Part shown: positions 11,225-22,200 of the stretch, in pieces
Layout: the number at the start of each line of letters is the position of its first letter
Numbering within the stretch: position 1 is the stretch's first letter
NCBI GenBank assembly: GCA_025345505.1
Contig: JANVCC010000018.1
Coordinates: forward strand, 37,501,203-37,565,202
DNA: 64,000 bases
Reading direction: 5' to 3'
From: Todiramphus chloris collaris
Lineage: Eukaryota > Chordata > Aves > Coraciiformes > Alcedinidae
Program-made: the position numbers and the translations under genes
Notes under the pieces: model-generated
The model's input: the letters and a program-made list of their open reading frames with translations, nothing else
What the model was told of the DNA's origin: nothing
Database searches by the model: none

Positions 11225-12735
11225 AATCAAATGCCTAAAATTTTGTGAGATGTCAAGAGCAGCAAGACTATTACCATGGACTTCCGAAGGGCAGACTTCA
11301 ACCTGTTTAGGACACTGGCTGAGAAAGTCCCTTGAAGTACAGTCCTAGAGGGCAAGGGGGTCCAGGAAGGCTGGACTGTTTTTAAAAAGGAACTCTTAAA
11401 GGCCCAGGAGCAGGCTGTCCCCATGTGTCGTAAGACAAACAGGCGGGGAAAATGACCGGCCTGGCTAAATGGGAAGCTTCTGGCAGAAGTTAGGAGGAAG
11501 AGGAGAGTCTACCACCATTGGAAGAAGGGGCAGGCTACTCAAGAAGAGTACAGGGATTTGGTTAGGTTGTGTAGAAAGAACATTAGGGGAGCAAAAGCTC
11601 AACTAGAACTCAGCCTGGACACCACTGCAAGAGACAACAAAAAGAGTTTTTACAAATATATTAATAACAAAAAAAAAAAAAACTAGGGAAAATCTCCATC
11701 CCTTACTGGATGCAAGGGGGAACACTGTTATGAAGGATGAGGAAAAGGCTGAGGTACTTAATGCCTTCTTTGCCTCAGTCTTTAATTGTCAGCCTGGTTA
11801 TCCTCATGGCATTCAATCCCCTGAACTGGAAGATAGGGATGGAGACCAGAACAGTCCCCTCATAATCCAGGAAGTGGTAGTTAATGATCTTCTAAGCCAA
11901 CTGGAAACCCACAAGTCTATGGGTCCAGATGGGATCCACCCGAGAGTGCTGAGGGAATTGGCAGAGGAACTTACCAAGCCTCTCTCCGTCACTTATCAGC
12001 AATCCTGGTCAGCTGGGGGGGAGTGGCTGGAGAGCTGCCTGGCAGAAAAGGACCTGGGGGAGTTGGTCAATAGCTGGCTGAACATGAGCCAGCAGTGTGC
12101 CCAGGTGGCCAAGAAGGCCAATGGCATCCTGGCCTGGATCAGAAATGGGGTGACCAGTAGGAGTAGGGAGGTGATTGTACCCCTATACTCAGCACTTGTG
12201 AGACCACACTGTGAGCACTGTGTCCAGTTCTGGTCACCACAGCACAGGAGGGACATCGAGGGGCTGGAGCGAGTGCAGAGCAGGGCAACAAAGCTGGTGA
12301 AAGGACTGGAAAGCATGGCCTGTGAAGAGCGGCTGAGGGAACTGGGTTTGTTTAGTCTGGAGAAGAGGAGGCTGAGAGAAGCCCTTATTGCCCTCTACAA
12401 CTACCTAAAAGGAGGTTGTAGAGAGGCTGGTGTTGGTCTCTTCTCTCAAATTAGTCATGATAGGACAAGGGGGAATGGGCTCAAGTTGCGTCAGGGGAAG
12501 TTTAGATTAGATATTAGGAGGAAATTCTTCACTGAGAGGGTGGTTAGGCACTGGAACAGGCTGCCCAGGGAGCTGGTGGAGTCACCATCCCTGGAGGTGT
12601 TTAAAGAACGATTAGATGTGGAGCTTGAGGATATGGTGTAGTGGTTAGAGAAATGCTAGGACAAACACTGGACTTGATGACCCTGGAGGTCCTTTCCAAC
12701 CATAATGATTCTATGATTCTATTCTATGATTCTAA
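11225..12735 (+). mobile_element. CR1 LINE with large internal deletion, octamer tail present
   Basis: This plus-strand CR1 runs from the region after the endonuclease (CTTCCGAAGGGCAGACTTCA, then GGTCCAGGAAGGCTGGACTG, CAGGAGCAGGCTGTCCCCAT) through the start of the reverse transcriptase, then jumps at about 12017 to the ORF2 C-terminal third and 3' UTR (TGGACTTGATGACCCTGGAG). It ends in ATTCTATG-type repeats at about 12707-12735. The endonuclease and the catalytic palm are absent, so it cannot move itself. Upstream of 11730 the frame is broken by stops and by an A-run expansion at 11670-11683. Its tail resembles the minus-strand fragment at 22119-22200 closely, which suggests the same subfamily. 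Confidence 0.9.
11730..12641 (+). pseudogene. Deletion-fused CR1 ORF2 remnant, 303-codon open frame
   Basis: This is the longest open frame in the window and it is transposon-derived. Residues 1-93 match the N-terminal part of CR1 reverse transcriptase (NAFFASVFN, then [19 protein letters not shown] at 63-81, then YQQSW). From about residue 95 the protein continues with the C-terminal part ([14 protein letters not shown], then [55 protein letters not shown], and [20 protein letters not shown] to the end). Everything between, including the palm motif with the FADD catalytic pair, is missing: by my memory of the family about 250 residues. The join lies in a G-rich stretch at about 12013-12020 and happens to be in frame. 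The ATG is the first methionine after upstream stops, not a CR1 start codon. No polymerase activity is possible. Full-length CR1 ORF2 is about three times longer. Confidence 0.85.
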
Positions 12736-12754
12736 GATTTTCCCTTCCCACTGA

Positions 12755-12759
12755 GGAGG
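12755..12759. repeat. Target site duplication, left copy
   Basis: GGAGG before the LTR matches GGAGA at 13531-13535 at four of five positions. Confidence 0.5.
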
Positions 12760-13530
12760 TGTATTGGATTTGTGTGGGAAGGTTTTGGTAGCTACAGGAG
12801 TAGCTTCTGTGAGAAAGTGTTAGAAGCTTCCCTTATGTCCAATAGAATCAATGCCAGCCAACTCCAAGATGGACTTGTCACTGGCCAAGACTGGGCCCAT
12901 CAGTGATGATGGTGACCTGTGGAGAGAGGAGCCCATACTGGAGCAGGTTTTCTGGCAGGACTTGTGACCTCGCAGGGGACCCACACTGGAGCAATCTCTT
13001 TCAGAAGGGCTGTATCCCATGGAAGGGACACACACTGGAGCAGTTCATGAAGAACTGTAGTCTGTGGGAAGACATCCCAATGGAGAAGTTCATGGAGGAC
13101 TGTCTCCCATGGGAGGGACACCACTCTGAATCAAGGGAAGGGTGTGAGGAGGAAGGAGTGGCACAGACAACATATCACAAACTGACCGCAACTCCATTCC
13201 CTGTCTCTGTGCCATGGGACAGGAGGAGGTAGAGAAAACTGGGACCAGAGCTGAGCCCAGGAAGAAGAGAGGGGTGGAGGGGAATGTGCTTTTCAGACTT
13301 GATTTTATTTCTCATTATCCTACTCCAATTTGTTTGGTAATAAATTAAACTAATTTCCCCAAGTTGAGTCTGGTTTGCCTGTGACAGGAATTACTGAATG
13401 ATCTGTCCCTGCCCTGATCTCAACCCACGAGCTTTTTGTTACATTTTATATCCCCTGTCCAGCCGAGGAGTGGGAGTGATAGAGTGGCTTTGGTGGGCAC
13501 CTGGCATCCAGCCAGAATCGACCCACCACA
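12760..13530 (+). mobile_element. Solo LTR of an avian endogenous retrovirus, plus strand
   Basis: The element starts TGTATTGGATTTGTGTGGGA and ends GAATCGACCCACCACA, so it has TG...CA ends over 771 bp. The sequence GGTAATAAATTAAACTAATT near 13337 holds an AATAAA polyadenylation signal, and AGTTGAGTCTGGTTTGCCTG with GATCTGTCCCTGCCCTGATC downstream matches the R-U5 end of a common avian LTR family. It is a different family from the LTRs at 8.1 and 32.4 kb. No internal retroviral genes flank it. It inserted about 25 bp after the tail of the CR1 at 11225-12735. The U3 part contains an internal tandem repeat (12930-13135). Confidence 0.85.
12930..13135 (+). repeat. Degenerate 48-bp tandem repeats inside the LTR
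   Basis: The phrase ACTGGAGCAG or a close variant recurs at about 12937, 12985, 13034 and 13080, with a fifth decayed copy near 13120. The spacing is about 45-49 bp, and each is followed by a TTCATGAAGAACTGT- or GTCTCCCATGG-like block. The array accounts for the open frames of about 109 codons here, since a period divisible by three keeps a frame open. Confidence 0.7.
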
Positions 13531-13535
13531 GGAGA
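13531..13535. repeat. Target site duplication, right copy
   Basis: GGAGA directly after the LTR, partner of GGAGG at 12755-12759. Confidence 0.5.
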
Positions 13536-14989
13536 GAACAAATAATTTGAGAGGAGCTTTCTCCCTCAGTGAGGAACAACATTCAACTTCATGGCTAGCT
13601 GTGTAGGTAGCAGCTTCCCAGCCAGAGCCCCCTTCAGGGTATTTTGGCTTGTGCTCACCCCTCATAGAAAAGCTTGGTGCCGTTCCACCTGCTGAAGGGC
13701 AAGGTTGGAGCTGGCTTTTCATCACTGGCACGTTACGGTGTAGGAGGTTTCCAGAAGTAACATGCCATTTGCTGGAATACAAATACACCACATGTTACAG
13801 AGTATTGTTTTCCCCATTTTGTTTGTCTTACTCTTCCACTTGGTGTTTTTAAAGGCATTCTAATGTGTGCAGTTTTTAGGATGCAAAAATATTGCTGATA
13901 GATCAACTACTTGCATAATAATACCAACAATAATAGTGGTATTTGTGTAGAAATCAGCATGTTCTTCTGGCTTTGAGCATATTGAACAGTTGGCTGCCTC
14001 ACCTGCTGCTAGACAGCTGCATGATATCTTGAAAGGAGGAGAAAGCACATTCATTTCTTTGCTGAGATCACTTGCTGGCCTCATCTGGCCCAGTACTATG
14101 CATGATGTAACAGAAAGTCCCTTGAGAGCAAACGGTTTCCAGAGATGTCATTAGGCACAAAGAGATGGGGGCTTTGATTACAGTAGCACGAGAAGTCCTG
14201 AATCATGTAGATATAAGTTCTACCTGTCCACTAGAGGTGGAATTTATCATTCCCAACCATGCTATTGGAAAGTGAGGTGTTTAGATAAGGTTAGTTGCCT
14301 TGACTTCTCTGTAGTTGATAGAGGAAAAGAGATCTCCAGAAGGGGTCTTGTTTCATCCTTAGGCAAGTGGGTATGAAAAGTGGGATGACTTTTCTTCTGG
14401 GTTTGCCTCTCTGTCTTTATTCACTGTGGAGGGAGCCTAGTGATTAGTTCACAGAGTTTGTCCAGCCTTGTGAATTGTGTGAGATGAATCACACTCAAAG
14501 TGCCTGTGGCAAAGCACATCATCTCCACAAGAGTTGGGACCCTGCAACAATTTTGCTCAGAGAGTCTGGAGTGCAGTGCTGGGATCTCACCAGCAGCACC
14601 TGAAGGCAGAAGGTCCTGTGTCTCCTTGTATTTGGCATCCCTGTTTGGGGTTCAGACCAGAGGAGCTGCTGGTGCTGGCCTCCTTCAAAAAAAATCATCT
14701 CTCAAACTCCATGTTTGGGTTAGTCAAGAAAAATTACTAGGCAGTCTGTAGCTCATTTAACCATAAGACTCTGTTCTCTCAATGCTTACCTTGTAAGGAT
14801 AGGTGGTTAATAGCTATTCATCATAAAAGACAAGGTCAAACAATAGGAAAGGAAGAAAATCAAACACACAAGACACACAGACCTGAAAAAGCTGATTGAC
14901 AGGTCACTGAATGAATTACTCAAAAGCAACTTTGAAGAGGTAGAGCTTCAGACGAACCTTTGTAAAGGTAAGAAGAAGAAAAACAAGAT
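13536..14989. other. Unassigned DNA without gene
   Basis: Overlapping frames on both strands (123 codons minus at 13420-13791, partly inside the LTR; 83 codons plus at 14500-14751) have no recognisable features. No transposon ends were seen. Confidence 0.55.
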
Positions 14990-15412
14990 CACCATGTGTC
15001 TTATGGGAAAGAGCAACCATCTTATGAGTTGAGGGGGATTGTGTGACTGTTTTAAACTTTTTACACCTGATTTAGGGGAAGAACCAATAGGAGGCATAAA
15101 GGTAGACAGGGAAGGAACAAGTGTGGGGAAAAAAGGGTTAAAGGGACAACCAGTGGGTAACCATGTGTAACCAGGCACTGGCCAGTGTGCTTGTCTGGCC
15201 AGGCCCTGTGCCTTAGCACCAGTCTGTCCCACCTCCTTATTAAGCTCTATCTCTAGTGATCTGCTGTGTGAGTGTCCCCTCTTCCTCGTGTGCAATCTGT
15301 CAAGCCAGACTAGTTCACCCTAGTTAATAAGTAGTCTGTGGCTGAATACTGGAGGCACCACAAGTCTGGGGTCAAGCCTTTGGAGAGGTCAGGGGCCTGA
15401 GGTTGCAAAGTT
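14990..15412 (+). mobile_element. Probable LTR of another endogenous retrovirus family
   Basis: The order of motifs resembles an LTR: a CCAAT-type box (GAACCAATAGGAGG near 15082), a weak TATA-like GGCATAAAGG near 15093, then CCTTATTAAGCTC near 15234 at the expected R region, followed by GTGTGCAATCTGTCAAGCCA and GGCTGAATACTGGAGGCACC. I recognise the latter blocks as an avian ERV LTR 3' half. Clear TG...CA ends and a target duplication were not found, so the borders are approximate. Confidence 0.45.
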
Positions 15413-17135
15413 TGTGCTTCTTTGCATGGTTCAATTTTCAATTACCATCTCCAGTTTTTCCCCCAACAAGACAGCCAAGCATTTCTCACTAGAGCAGCAT
15501 GCCCGTTTTTCCCCAAGTAATAGTTACTCATTCTCTGTTCCCAATGTGAGCTAGCCCATTCTCGCCATTCCCAGTGTTCCCAGTTTTGAGGAAAAAGACT
15601 AATGAATCTGTTGCTGTCATGAGGACACCACTATTTTGGATGATGGAATTAGATTAGGTTTCAGCTTCCTTCTGACCCAGACATCCAGCAGCTGCTTCCA
15701 TCTGATCCCTTTCCTCTATTCATATTTCCATAAAAGCAGTATGTTGATGTCACACTGGGAGAATTTCACTCATTTTTTAAGGAATATCTAGGACACTCCC
15801 TTGAAAACTGGGATACCTCAGAGAAGAATTAGAAAGAACAGCTCCTAATGCACACTACTCTTCAATCACTGGTAGAAAAATTAATTGCCCTGGATGAGTC
15901 CTCCCTCATGTTGTTCCAGTTTGGCCATGGTGGATATGTAAGCAGTAACAACTGTTTGTATGAAATACTCCAAGGTGTGAAATTCAGGTTTTTATTTTTA
16001 AGTGTTAGGCAACATTTTCACACAAAGGGAGATTTTTTATTAATTAATCAAAGCTTCAGATAATCTGTTTTGTTTTGCTCTGTAGTCATGAGAACTCTGC
16101 TCAATTAGTACTACAGACAGCCTGATGTATGGCAATAATAAAACACCAGAAGAGATTACTATTAGTTTTTGAATTATGCACGGAACAAATAGCCACTGCT
16201 TAATTTTCCATTTGGTTCCACAAGAGTTGCCACAGGCCTTCAAAGACTGACAGAAACATTTACCCGAGTCGAGTGAAGTTCATGACTTTTGGGAGTTTAT
16301 TGTGTTTTTCCTCTCAGTGTATTTCTCTCATTTACCAATTTGATCCTGGACTACAGTTAATACTGTTGATCTTGTCTTCTAATGGGTTCTGTAACTATTT
16401 TTTCCTGCATTCAGTTGCTCCTCATCCATAGCAGAGGTGCTTTCGATCTTTCATCTTCTCAGAAAAAAAAGGACATATTTTTGTCTGAAAAAAGCCATTT
16501 TTTCATTCTGACTTCAAGCTTGAGGGTTACTACCCTGGAGCTGCTTTTCAAAACATTGTTTCCCGTCTGATTTCTCAAGCCTCAGTCCATCCAGGAGCCT
16601 CTGTATCATAAAGGACTTTTTTTTTTCCATAAAATTTCAGATCCAATGTTTTGTTCCCATTCATATCTTTTATCATTATCCAACATGTTTATCTTCTAGT
16701 TTCAACAGCATCTTGAAGAAAGAGGTATTTGGGATAAAAATATCTAAGTGAGGAACATAGAGTACACCACCTTCTCTTGTCATGTATTTTGTGTAAATAA
16801 CAGTTCTTGACTTGATAGTCTCATTGTGATAATAGGTAACTGGATAAAAAAACCACTAACGTGTCATTTTAAATAACGCTGTGTAAACTCCAAGAGCTTG
16901 AATTTGAAAAAAGGACAAAGGAAGAACACTAAGACATATCTCAAAAAACAGAGCTTCAACTACAGATTTAATTTTTTTTTTCACTTGTCAATAATTTTCA
17001 TATTATTAGTATATTTCACAACCAGATTCAGCAAGGAAATAAATTGTATTCCTCTAATGTCTCTAGTAGATCTATTTTAAGAGATTTATTGGATTGGGGT
17101 CTACAAGAAATATGTGAGTTGGAGTTATGCAGTAG
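15413..17135. other. AT-rich DNA without gene
   Basis: No element or exon recognised. Short T runs occur at 16618-16626 and 16972-16981. Confidence 0.55.
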
Positions 17136-17530
17136 AACCATAGAATAGTGCAGGTTGGAAGGGTCATTTGTGGATCGCTTAGTCCAACATCCTGCTCGAA
17201 ACAGAGCTCGCTTCAAAGTTAGATCAGTCTGTTCATCATCTTCTCTGCCTGAGTTTTGAATTTCCAAGGATGGAGAACCCATAGCTCCCGGGGCAGCCCA
17301 GACCTGTGCTTCACCACCCTCAGAGGGGACATATTTTACTTGTGTCTGGCTGTAATTTCCCTTGTTACAATCTGGGAACATCAATTCTTGCCTTTCTGCT
17401 GTGCATCCTGAGAAAAAGCCTGGCTCTGTTTTCTTTAAAGCCTCAGTGTTGGTAGTTGATGACAAGCAGTCAGATATCCCCTAAGCCTTTTCTTTTCAAG
17501 GCTAAACACATCCAGCTCCCTCTGCTGATG
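17136..17530 (-). mobile_element. CR1 LINE 3' fragment, minus strand
   Basis: The plus strand begins with an inverted tail (CCATAGAATAGTGCAGGTTG, then GAAGGGTCATTTGTGGATCG, AGTCCAACATCCTGC), continues through the inverted UTR and C-terminal ORF2 (CCAAGGATGGAGAACCCATA) and reaches the block equivalent to the FSLEKRR region (TTTTCAAGGCTAAACACATC). A 145-codon minus frame at 17028-17465 lies within and beside it but does not follow the ORF2 frame throughout. Confidence 0.8.
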
Positions 17531-18349
17531 AACTTGTTCCATCTCTGTACCTCCTGGGAGGGGTGCAAGAGGCTGGAGGTACAAAAGAAAAACAAAACCA
17601 CTTCTGATGGAATAGTGCTGTTTATCTTACAATTCTAAATGTAATGGTTTTTTCCTTTAGATACATAGCTTGCCAAAAATTTGAAAATAATTACAGAAAA
17701 TACTGTCCCACACTGGTTTGAGGAATAAGAAGTTACTATCACAACCAAAACAGTTCAGTCAGTCTCTCTCCTTCACATGAAGAGAGACAGACTCTTTGTT
17801 TTTGTTTTCCATTTTTATTTTATAATTTATGTAAATTATACCCCGAAGAATGGATGGAATATCTGTAATGCCCAAAAGGCTGTAGTTTGAAGAAATCTCC
17901 CTTTCCAGTTTAGGAAGGATGTCCAATTCCCAGCAAATGTACATCTCCTGTAATGTATTTTGTTATTAATGAAGAACAATATGTCTTATCTACTTGCCAA
18001 CATATATAAACATTAGCAGCTGTACAAGAACAAGAATAGGTAGGGAACAATTAAAAAGCTTTATCCTCAGATAAAAACTCCTGCTGTAGAACTGTCATTT
18101 AATTTTGAATAGTGACTGCGTAAAGATGAGCTAGACCATGTTTGTGAGTAGCAATATTATCTTTTATTAGATCATCTAGTACATTCACAATGTGCAATAC
18201 TGTTTTTAAACCTGGTTCATGGAAGTCCCTATCTCACACAGACTGGCACTTAGTGTCCAGCATGACCATCACTTTAAACAAGACAAACTACTGTGCATTC
18301 AAATGAGATCCTATCATTTTCCTAAACTCACAGGGCAGGACAAAACGGT
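17531..18349. other. AT-rich DNA without gene
   Basis: No repeat ends or exons recognised. Confidence 0.55.
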
Positions 18350-19145
18350 TCACAGAACTGTTGAGGTTGGAAGGGCCCTCTCTGGATATCACATAGTCCA
18401 ACTACACTGCTAAAGCATGGTCAGCTAGACTGTGTCCAGTCGAGGCCTGAATATCTCCAGGGATGGAGACTCTGCAACCGCTCTGGTCAGCCTGTTCCAG
18501 TGTTTGGCCACTCTCACAGTAATAATTTTTTTTATTTCATTCATTCAAGATGAAATTTCATGGGTTATAATTTGTGCCCACTGCCTCTAGTCCTATCACG
18601 GAACACCACCAAGAAGAGCCTGTCCCCTTTACATTCCTTCTCTTCTCCAGACTGAGCAGTTTCAACTCTGTAATCATGAAAGATCCTCCATTCGTCTCAT
18701 TACCTTTTTGACTTTTTGCTGGGATAGCTCTGGTATGTTCCTGTCTCCTGTGTGCTGGGGAGCCTTGACCTAGACCCATCACTTCAGACATTTCTCACCA
18801 GTGCTTAGTAGAGGGGAAGGATCACCTTGCTGAACCTGCTGGTAATGTTCTACAGCATGCAGCCCAAGATGCTGATGACTATTTTTGCCATGAGGGTGCA
18901 TTGCTGATTCTTGGTCATCCTAACGTTTTCCAGAACCCCCACATTCCTTTCTTTAGAGCTGATTTCCAGTCAGACTTCCCTCAGTCTGCACTGGTTCATG
19001 GGATTATTCTCCACCTGGTTCAGGACTTTGTGTTTCCCTTTGTTGAGTTTCATAAGGTTCCTGTCAGCCCATTGCTTCAGCCTGTTGAGGTCTTTCTGGA
19101 TGGCAGCATGACCAGCTAGGGTATCAGCAACTCCTCCAAGTTTTT
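18350..19145 (-). mobile_element. CR1 LINE, about 800 bp, minus strand
   Basis: It starts with the inverted tail (GGTTCACAGAACTGTTGAGG, TTGGAAGGGCCCTCTCTGGA, ACATAGTCCAACT) and continues in order through inverted UTR (CCAGGGATGGAGACTCTGCA, CTGGTCAGCCTGTTCCAGTG), ORF2 C-terminus (CTTCTCTTCTCCAGACTGAG) and upstream ORF2 (TTGAGTTTCATAAGGTTCCT, then GCTTCAGCCTGTTGAGGTCT and TCTGGATGGCAGC). The copy is old, with internal deletions. It fades near the T run at 19140-19148 and may continue unrecognisably to about 19330. The chance plus-strand frames at 18901-19119 are antisense to it. Confidence 0.85.
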
Positions 19146-20299
19146 TTTCTTCCTCTGCTCATCCCGTATGATCTCTGGCTCACTTTACAAGCTCTCATTC
19201 CTGACTGATTTCAAACTTCATCAATAACCCAGAAATTTAATTTTAATAGTTCAGACTATTATCCAAAAGGCTGCCCAAATGTTTTTCAACAAGGCTGTGC
19301 TCCATCTACCCTTGGCACCTCAGATGCTCCACTCCTGTTTCACTAAGCTTTTACCTCTGCACCTCCTAGTGTATTTCGTAAGGGATTACATTTCTGATTG
19401 CACTCAGACCCATTGGACAGAGGTTCTTTTCACTAATTAATGAACCAAGATAAAGTTACCATGCACTCCCAAATGAAGTTACTCGATACTTGCAGTTTAA
19501 AGCAGTACTGCAAAGTTTTGCTCTCTGAAGTACCTGTAGCTACTATTTTTCATGTCTAACCAATAAAACAGTCTAGGATCTCATCAGGAACAGAATAAGG
19601 TCACAGTGCCCATTCTGTGCTTTTAAATAGTTTCAGACAAGATTTCTTTCCCCTGTGCGTTTTTCTGAATATCAGCTTGCTTTCTCTTTCCTATTTTGTT
19701 ATGTCTAGAGCAAAGCGTAGACCAAAGTGCAAATACTTAACATTTCAAATAACTACAAAGTGTCAGTATTTAATGTTTAGATTATATATCGGCCCAGAAG
19801 CTTTACAAAAGCCACATTTCTTCATCAATTGAGCTAGTGACATTGGATAACCACTCATACCTTTTATTTAGTTGCTCTAATTAGTTCTTTGGAAGTATTT
19901 ACCTCTCTCTACTGACTAGACAGGAAATTTAAGATCCTAACACTTGGTAATTTGAATCACATATTTAATCTGACATGAAAGTTGCTTTGAGTGATAGCGA
20001 GAACACTTTGTGTATTCAGAACTCCTGGCTTTAATAGAATGTAGAGATCCATGACATTGTGGCATCCCTCATGTTATTTTAAAGGTACAGAGAAAAAGTA
20101 ACTGAACCAAAAATGTTAGTTACACAAAAAAGCACTGGAACTCTGACTAATTATCTACTTAATTACTGAATTTTGCATGATTCCTGCGTAGATTTTCTGC
20201 TTCTGTAGAAGTAGAGCTTTTTTTGTCCAGTATTTAGGTGGTAATAAATCTGTATGAGAAGTTTTAATTATTAACAGGTGTTAACTGTACTACTGAATT
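19146..20299. other. Unassigned AT-rich DNA
   Basis: The first 200 bp may be decayed CR1. No gene was seen in the rest. Confidence 0.5.
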
Positions 20300-20495
20300 A
20301 CTCCAGTAGTTCCCTGTCTCTCTTGAACTGCGGAGCCCAGAATTGGACACAGTACTCCAGATGTGGCCTCACTAAGGGAGAGTAGAGGGGGAGAAGAACC
20401 TCTCTCAACCTCCTGTTCACACTTTTCTTAACACACCCCAGGATGTCGATGGTCTTTTTGTCTACAAGAGCACACTGCTGCCTCGCTGATGTAAT
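20300..20495 (-). mobile_element. CR1 LINE internal ORF2 fragment, minus strand
   Basis: The inverted ORF2 block reads CCAGTAGTTCCCTGTCTCTC, GCGGAGCCCAGAATTGGACA, AGTACTCCAGATGTGGCCTC and CACCCCAGGATGTCGATGGT, which correspond to the [12 protein letters not shown] and [11 protein letters not shown] segments on the minus strand. There is no 3' tail. It could be a detached part of an older element; the 18350-19145 copy also runs on this strand and already contains the same ORF2 neighbourhood, so a separate copy is more likely. Confidence 0.8.
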
Positions 20496-22118
20496 TATTT
20501 TATGTCAATTGAATCACCGGGAAGACCTACTTTCTTTCTTTCTTTTTAGAGAACAGTAATAAATAATGCAGAGAATATTGCTTCAGTCAGCTTTTATATT
20601 TATTTTCACTAAACATGCTTCACAACAAGATACTAAAAGATTTGGCCTTTTGTATGCTGTTAAATAGGGCCTCATTCCCACAGCTTACCAATAACAAGGA
20701 GGAGTTAAAGTTCTATGAGAACATTTACCCGAATTTATGTACACAGTAATTTTTGGGAATTGTAAAGTTAAGCGTGACTTGTTAGGGAGGAGGCCAAAAA
20801 TGGTATTAAAATGAAAACAACAAGCTAATGAAACTGTGTGGGCTCTTCATTGGCAGTTTTTATGCTGTCTGACAAGAACCATAGAGAGAAAAATAATACA
20901 GTGCAGTAATGTTTTCTACCTTAGCACTTACAGAAAGTTTTACAAACTTTAAACAGCAGAAATGCTCAAAATCCATGGCTTTGGGTAACCCAAGAGGGTA
21001 CACATTTCTGTTTGCAGAGATAGTGTTTTGTTGGTAGTACTAGCAACGACTCACAGAGCTCTTCTGGTTACAAGAGGTCATAGCAGTGTGTGTAGCACAA
21101 AGATCATGGCACCAATCATGAGCCATCCTCTTCAGCAGAGCCAGAAGAGGTGCTTGGATACTGTTGGCCTTGGGGCTGCTGATGCCTGCTGTTGTACTGA
21201 TGCTAAAAATGAGATAGTGAAGCTACTGAAGAATATGCATGGACAGGTAAATCAAGGGCAAATGCAAACCAACATGACATCCACCAGCTTCTACTGGGTG
21301 GGCAAGGGGTGAAGCCATAGCAGCTGTCAGAGCTGCCACCCTGCTGGGATATTCACATCTAGCTTGATTTGTTTTCTTTAAGCAAGAATAAATCTTGCTT
21401 GAGTTCTTCACTGGGTATTTGGAACAGGTCCTCACTTCCTTTCGCTCAGGTTAGCTCAAAGGATATTTTTCCCGTTGGTGTCTGCCATTTTCATCTTTTT
21501 CACGTGGCTAAAGCACATGGGATGGTCCCTTGAGAAACCAGGTGAAGACTATCTACTAGAAAGGAGAACAAGAGTGATATTAAAGTACAGAGGGCAGTTC
21601 TCAGTAGGAGAAATATATATCCAGAATAACAATGCCTCAGAAAGAGGAACTTTATAAGGAGCAGGGAAATGCTGTATCTGGGGAAGAAAATGTTTACAAT
21701 TATAAATGATTAATAAGCAAGTCAGTTTTCTACCTCGTAACTCTGATAAACTCCTCTGAAGCCAGCTTCCCCTCTAACACATTCTTCACAGTAGGTAACG
21801 AAGCCAGGTTTGTCCCACTGCATCTGAAGTACTAGAAAGTGTCTGGGGGTGCCCTTAGTAGCTCATGTTTTTCTCCCAAGAGAGGGATGAGACCTGGTGT
21901 CCAGAACCTGCCACTTGGTTGCTGTTTGCCACCTAGGTGTCGCTCCTGAAAGCACAGCAGGTTTTCATGTCCATGAGGTCTCTGCCAGCACCCAGAGTCC
22001 AGATCCCCTGATGACAGGGAATAAGATGGGGCATGGGTGCATGTTTAACAGCTGCTTCATCTCCCTCAAAACTGCAAAGGCAGCTTTTGGTCACCTGAGT
22101 GACACACAAGCATCCTTC
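20496..22118. other. Unassigned DNA without gene
   Basis: No recognised element. At 21380-21400 an 8-bp inverted repeat (AAGCAAGA / TCTTGCTT) flanks a short A/T loop. The plus frame at 21028-21312 (94 codons) has no recognisable domain. A (CTTT)n tract of about 20 bp lies at 20530-20549. Confidence 0.5.
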
Positions 22119-22200
22119 ATAGAATCATAGAATCATTATGGTTGGAAAGGACCTCCAGGGTCATCAAGTCCAACCTTTGTCCTAGCATTTCTCTAACCAC
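22119..22200 (-). mobile_element. CR1 LINE, short 3' end fragment, minus strand
   Basis: About 80 bp: the inverted octamer tail (ATAGAATCATAGAATCATTA) followed by GGTTGGAAAGGACCTCCAGG, TCATCAAGTCCAACC and CCTAGCATTTCTCTAACCAC. The last block is the inverse of the UTR of the CR1 at 12640-12735, so both belong to one subfamily. This is a strongly 5'-truncated insertion. Confidence 0.9.

Noticed and set aside
18901-19119. Hydrophobic plus-strand frames as a membrane protein
   Set aside because: They lie antisense to CR1 ORF2 and have no start context or conserved domain.
21380-21400. Inverted repeat AAGCAAGA/TCTTGCTT around an AATAAA-like loop, as a terminator or LTR R region
   Set aside because: Eight-base arms occur by chance at this scale and no LTR ends or transcript evidence lie nearby.
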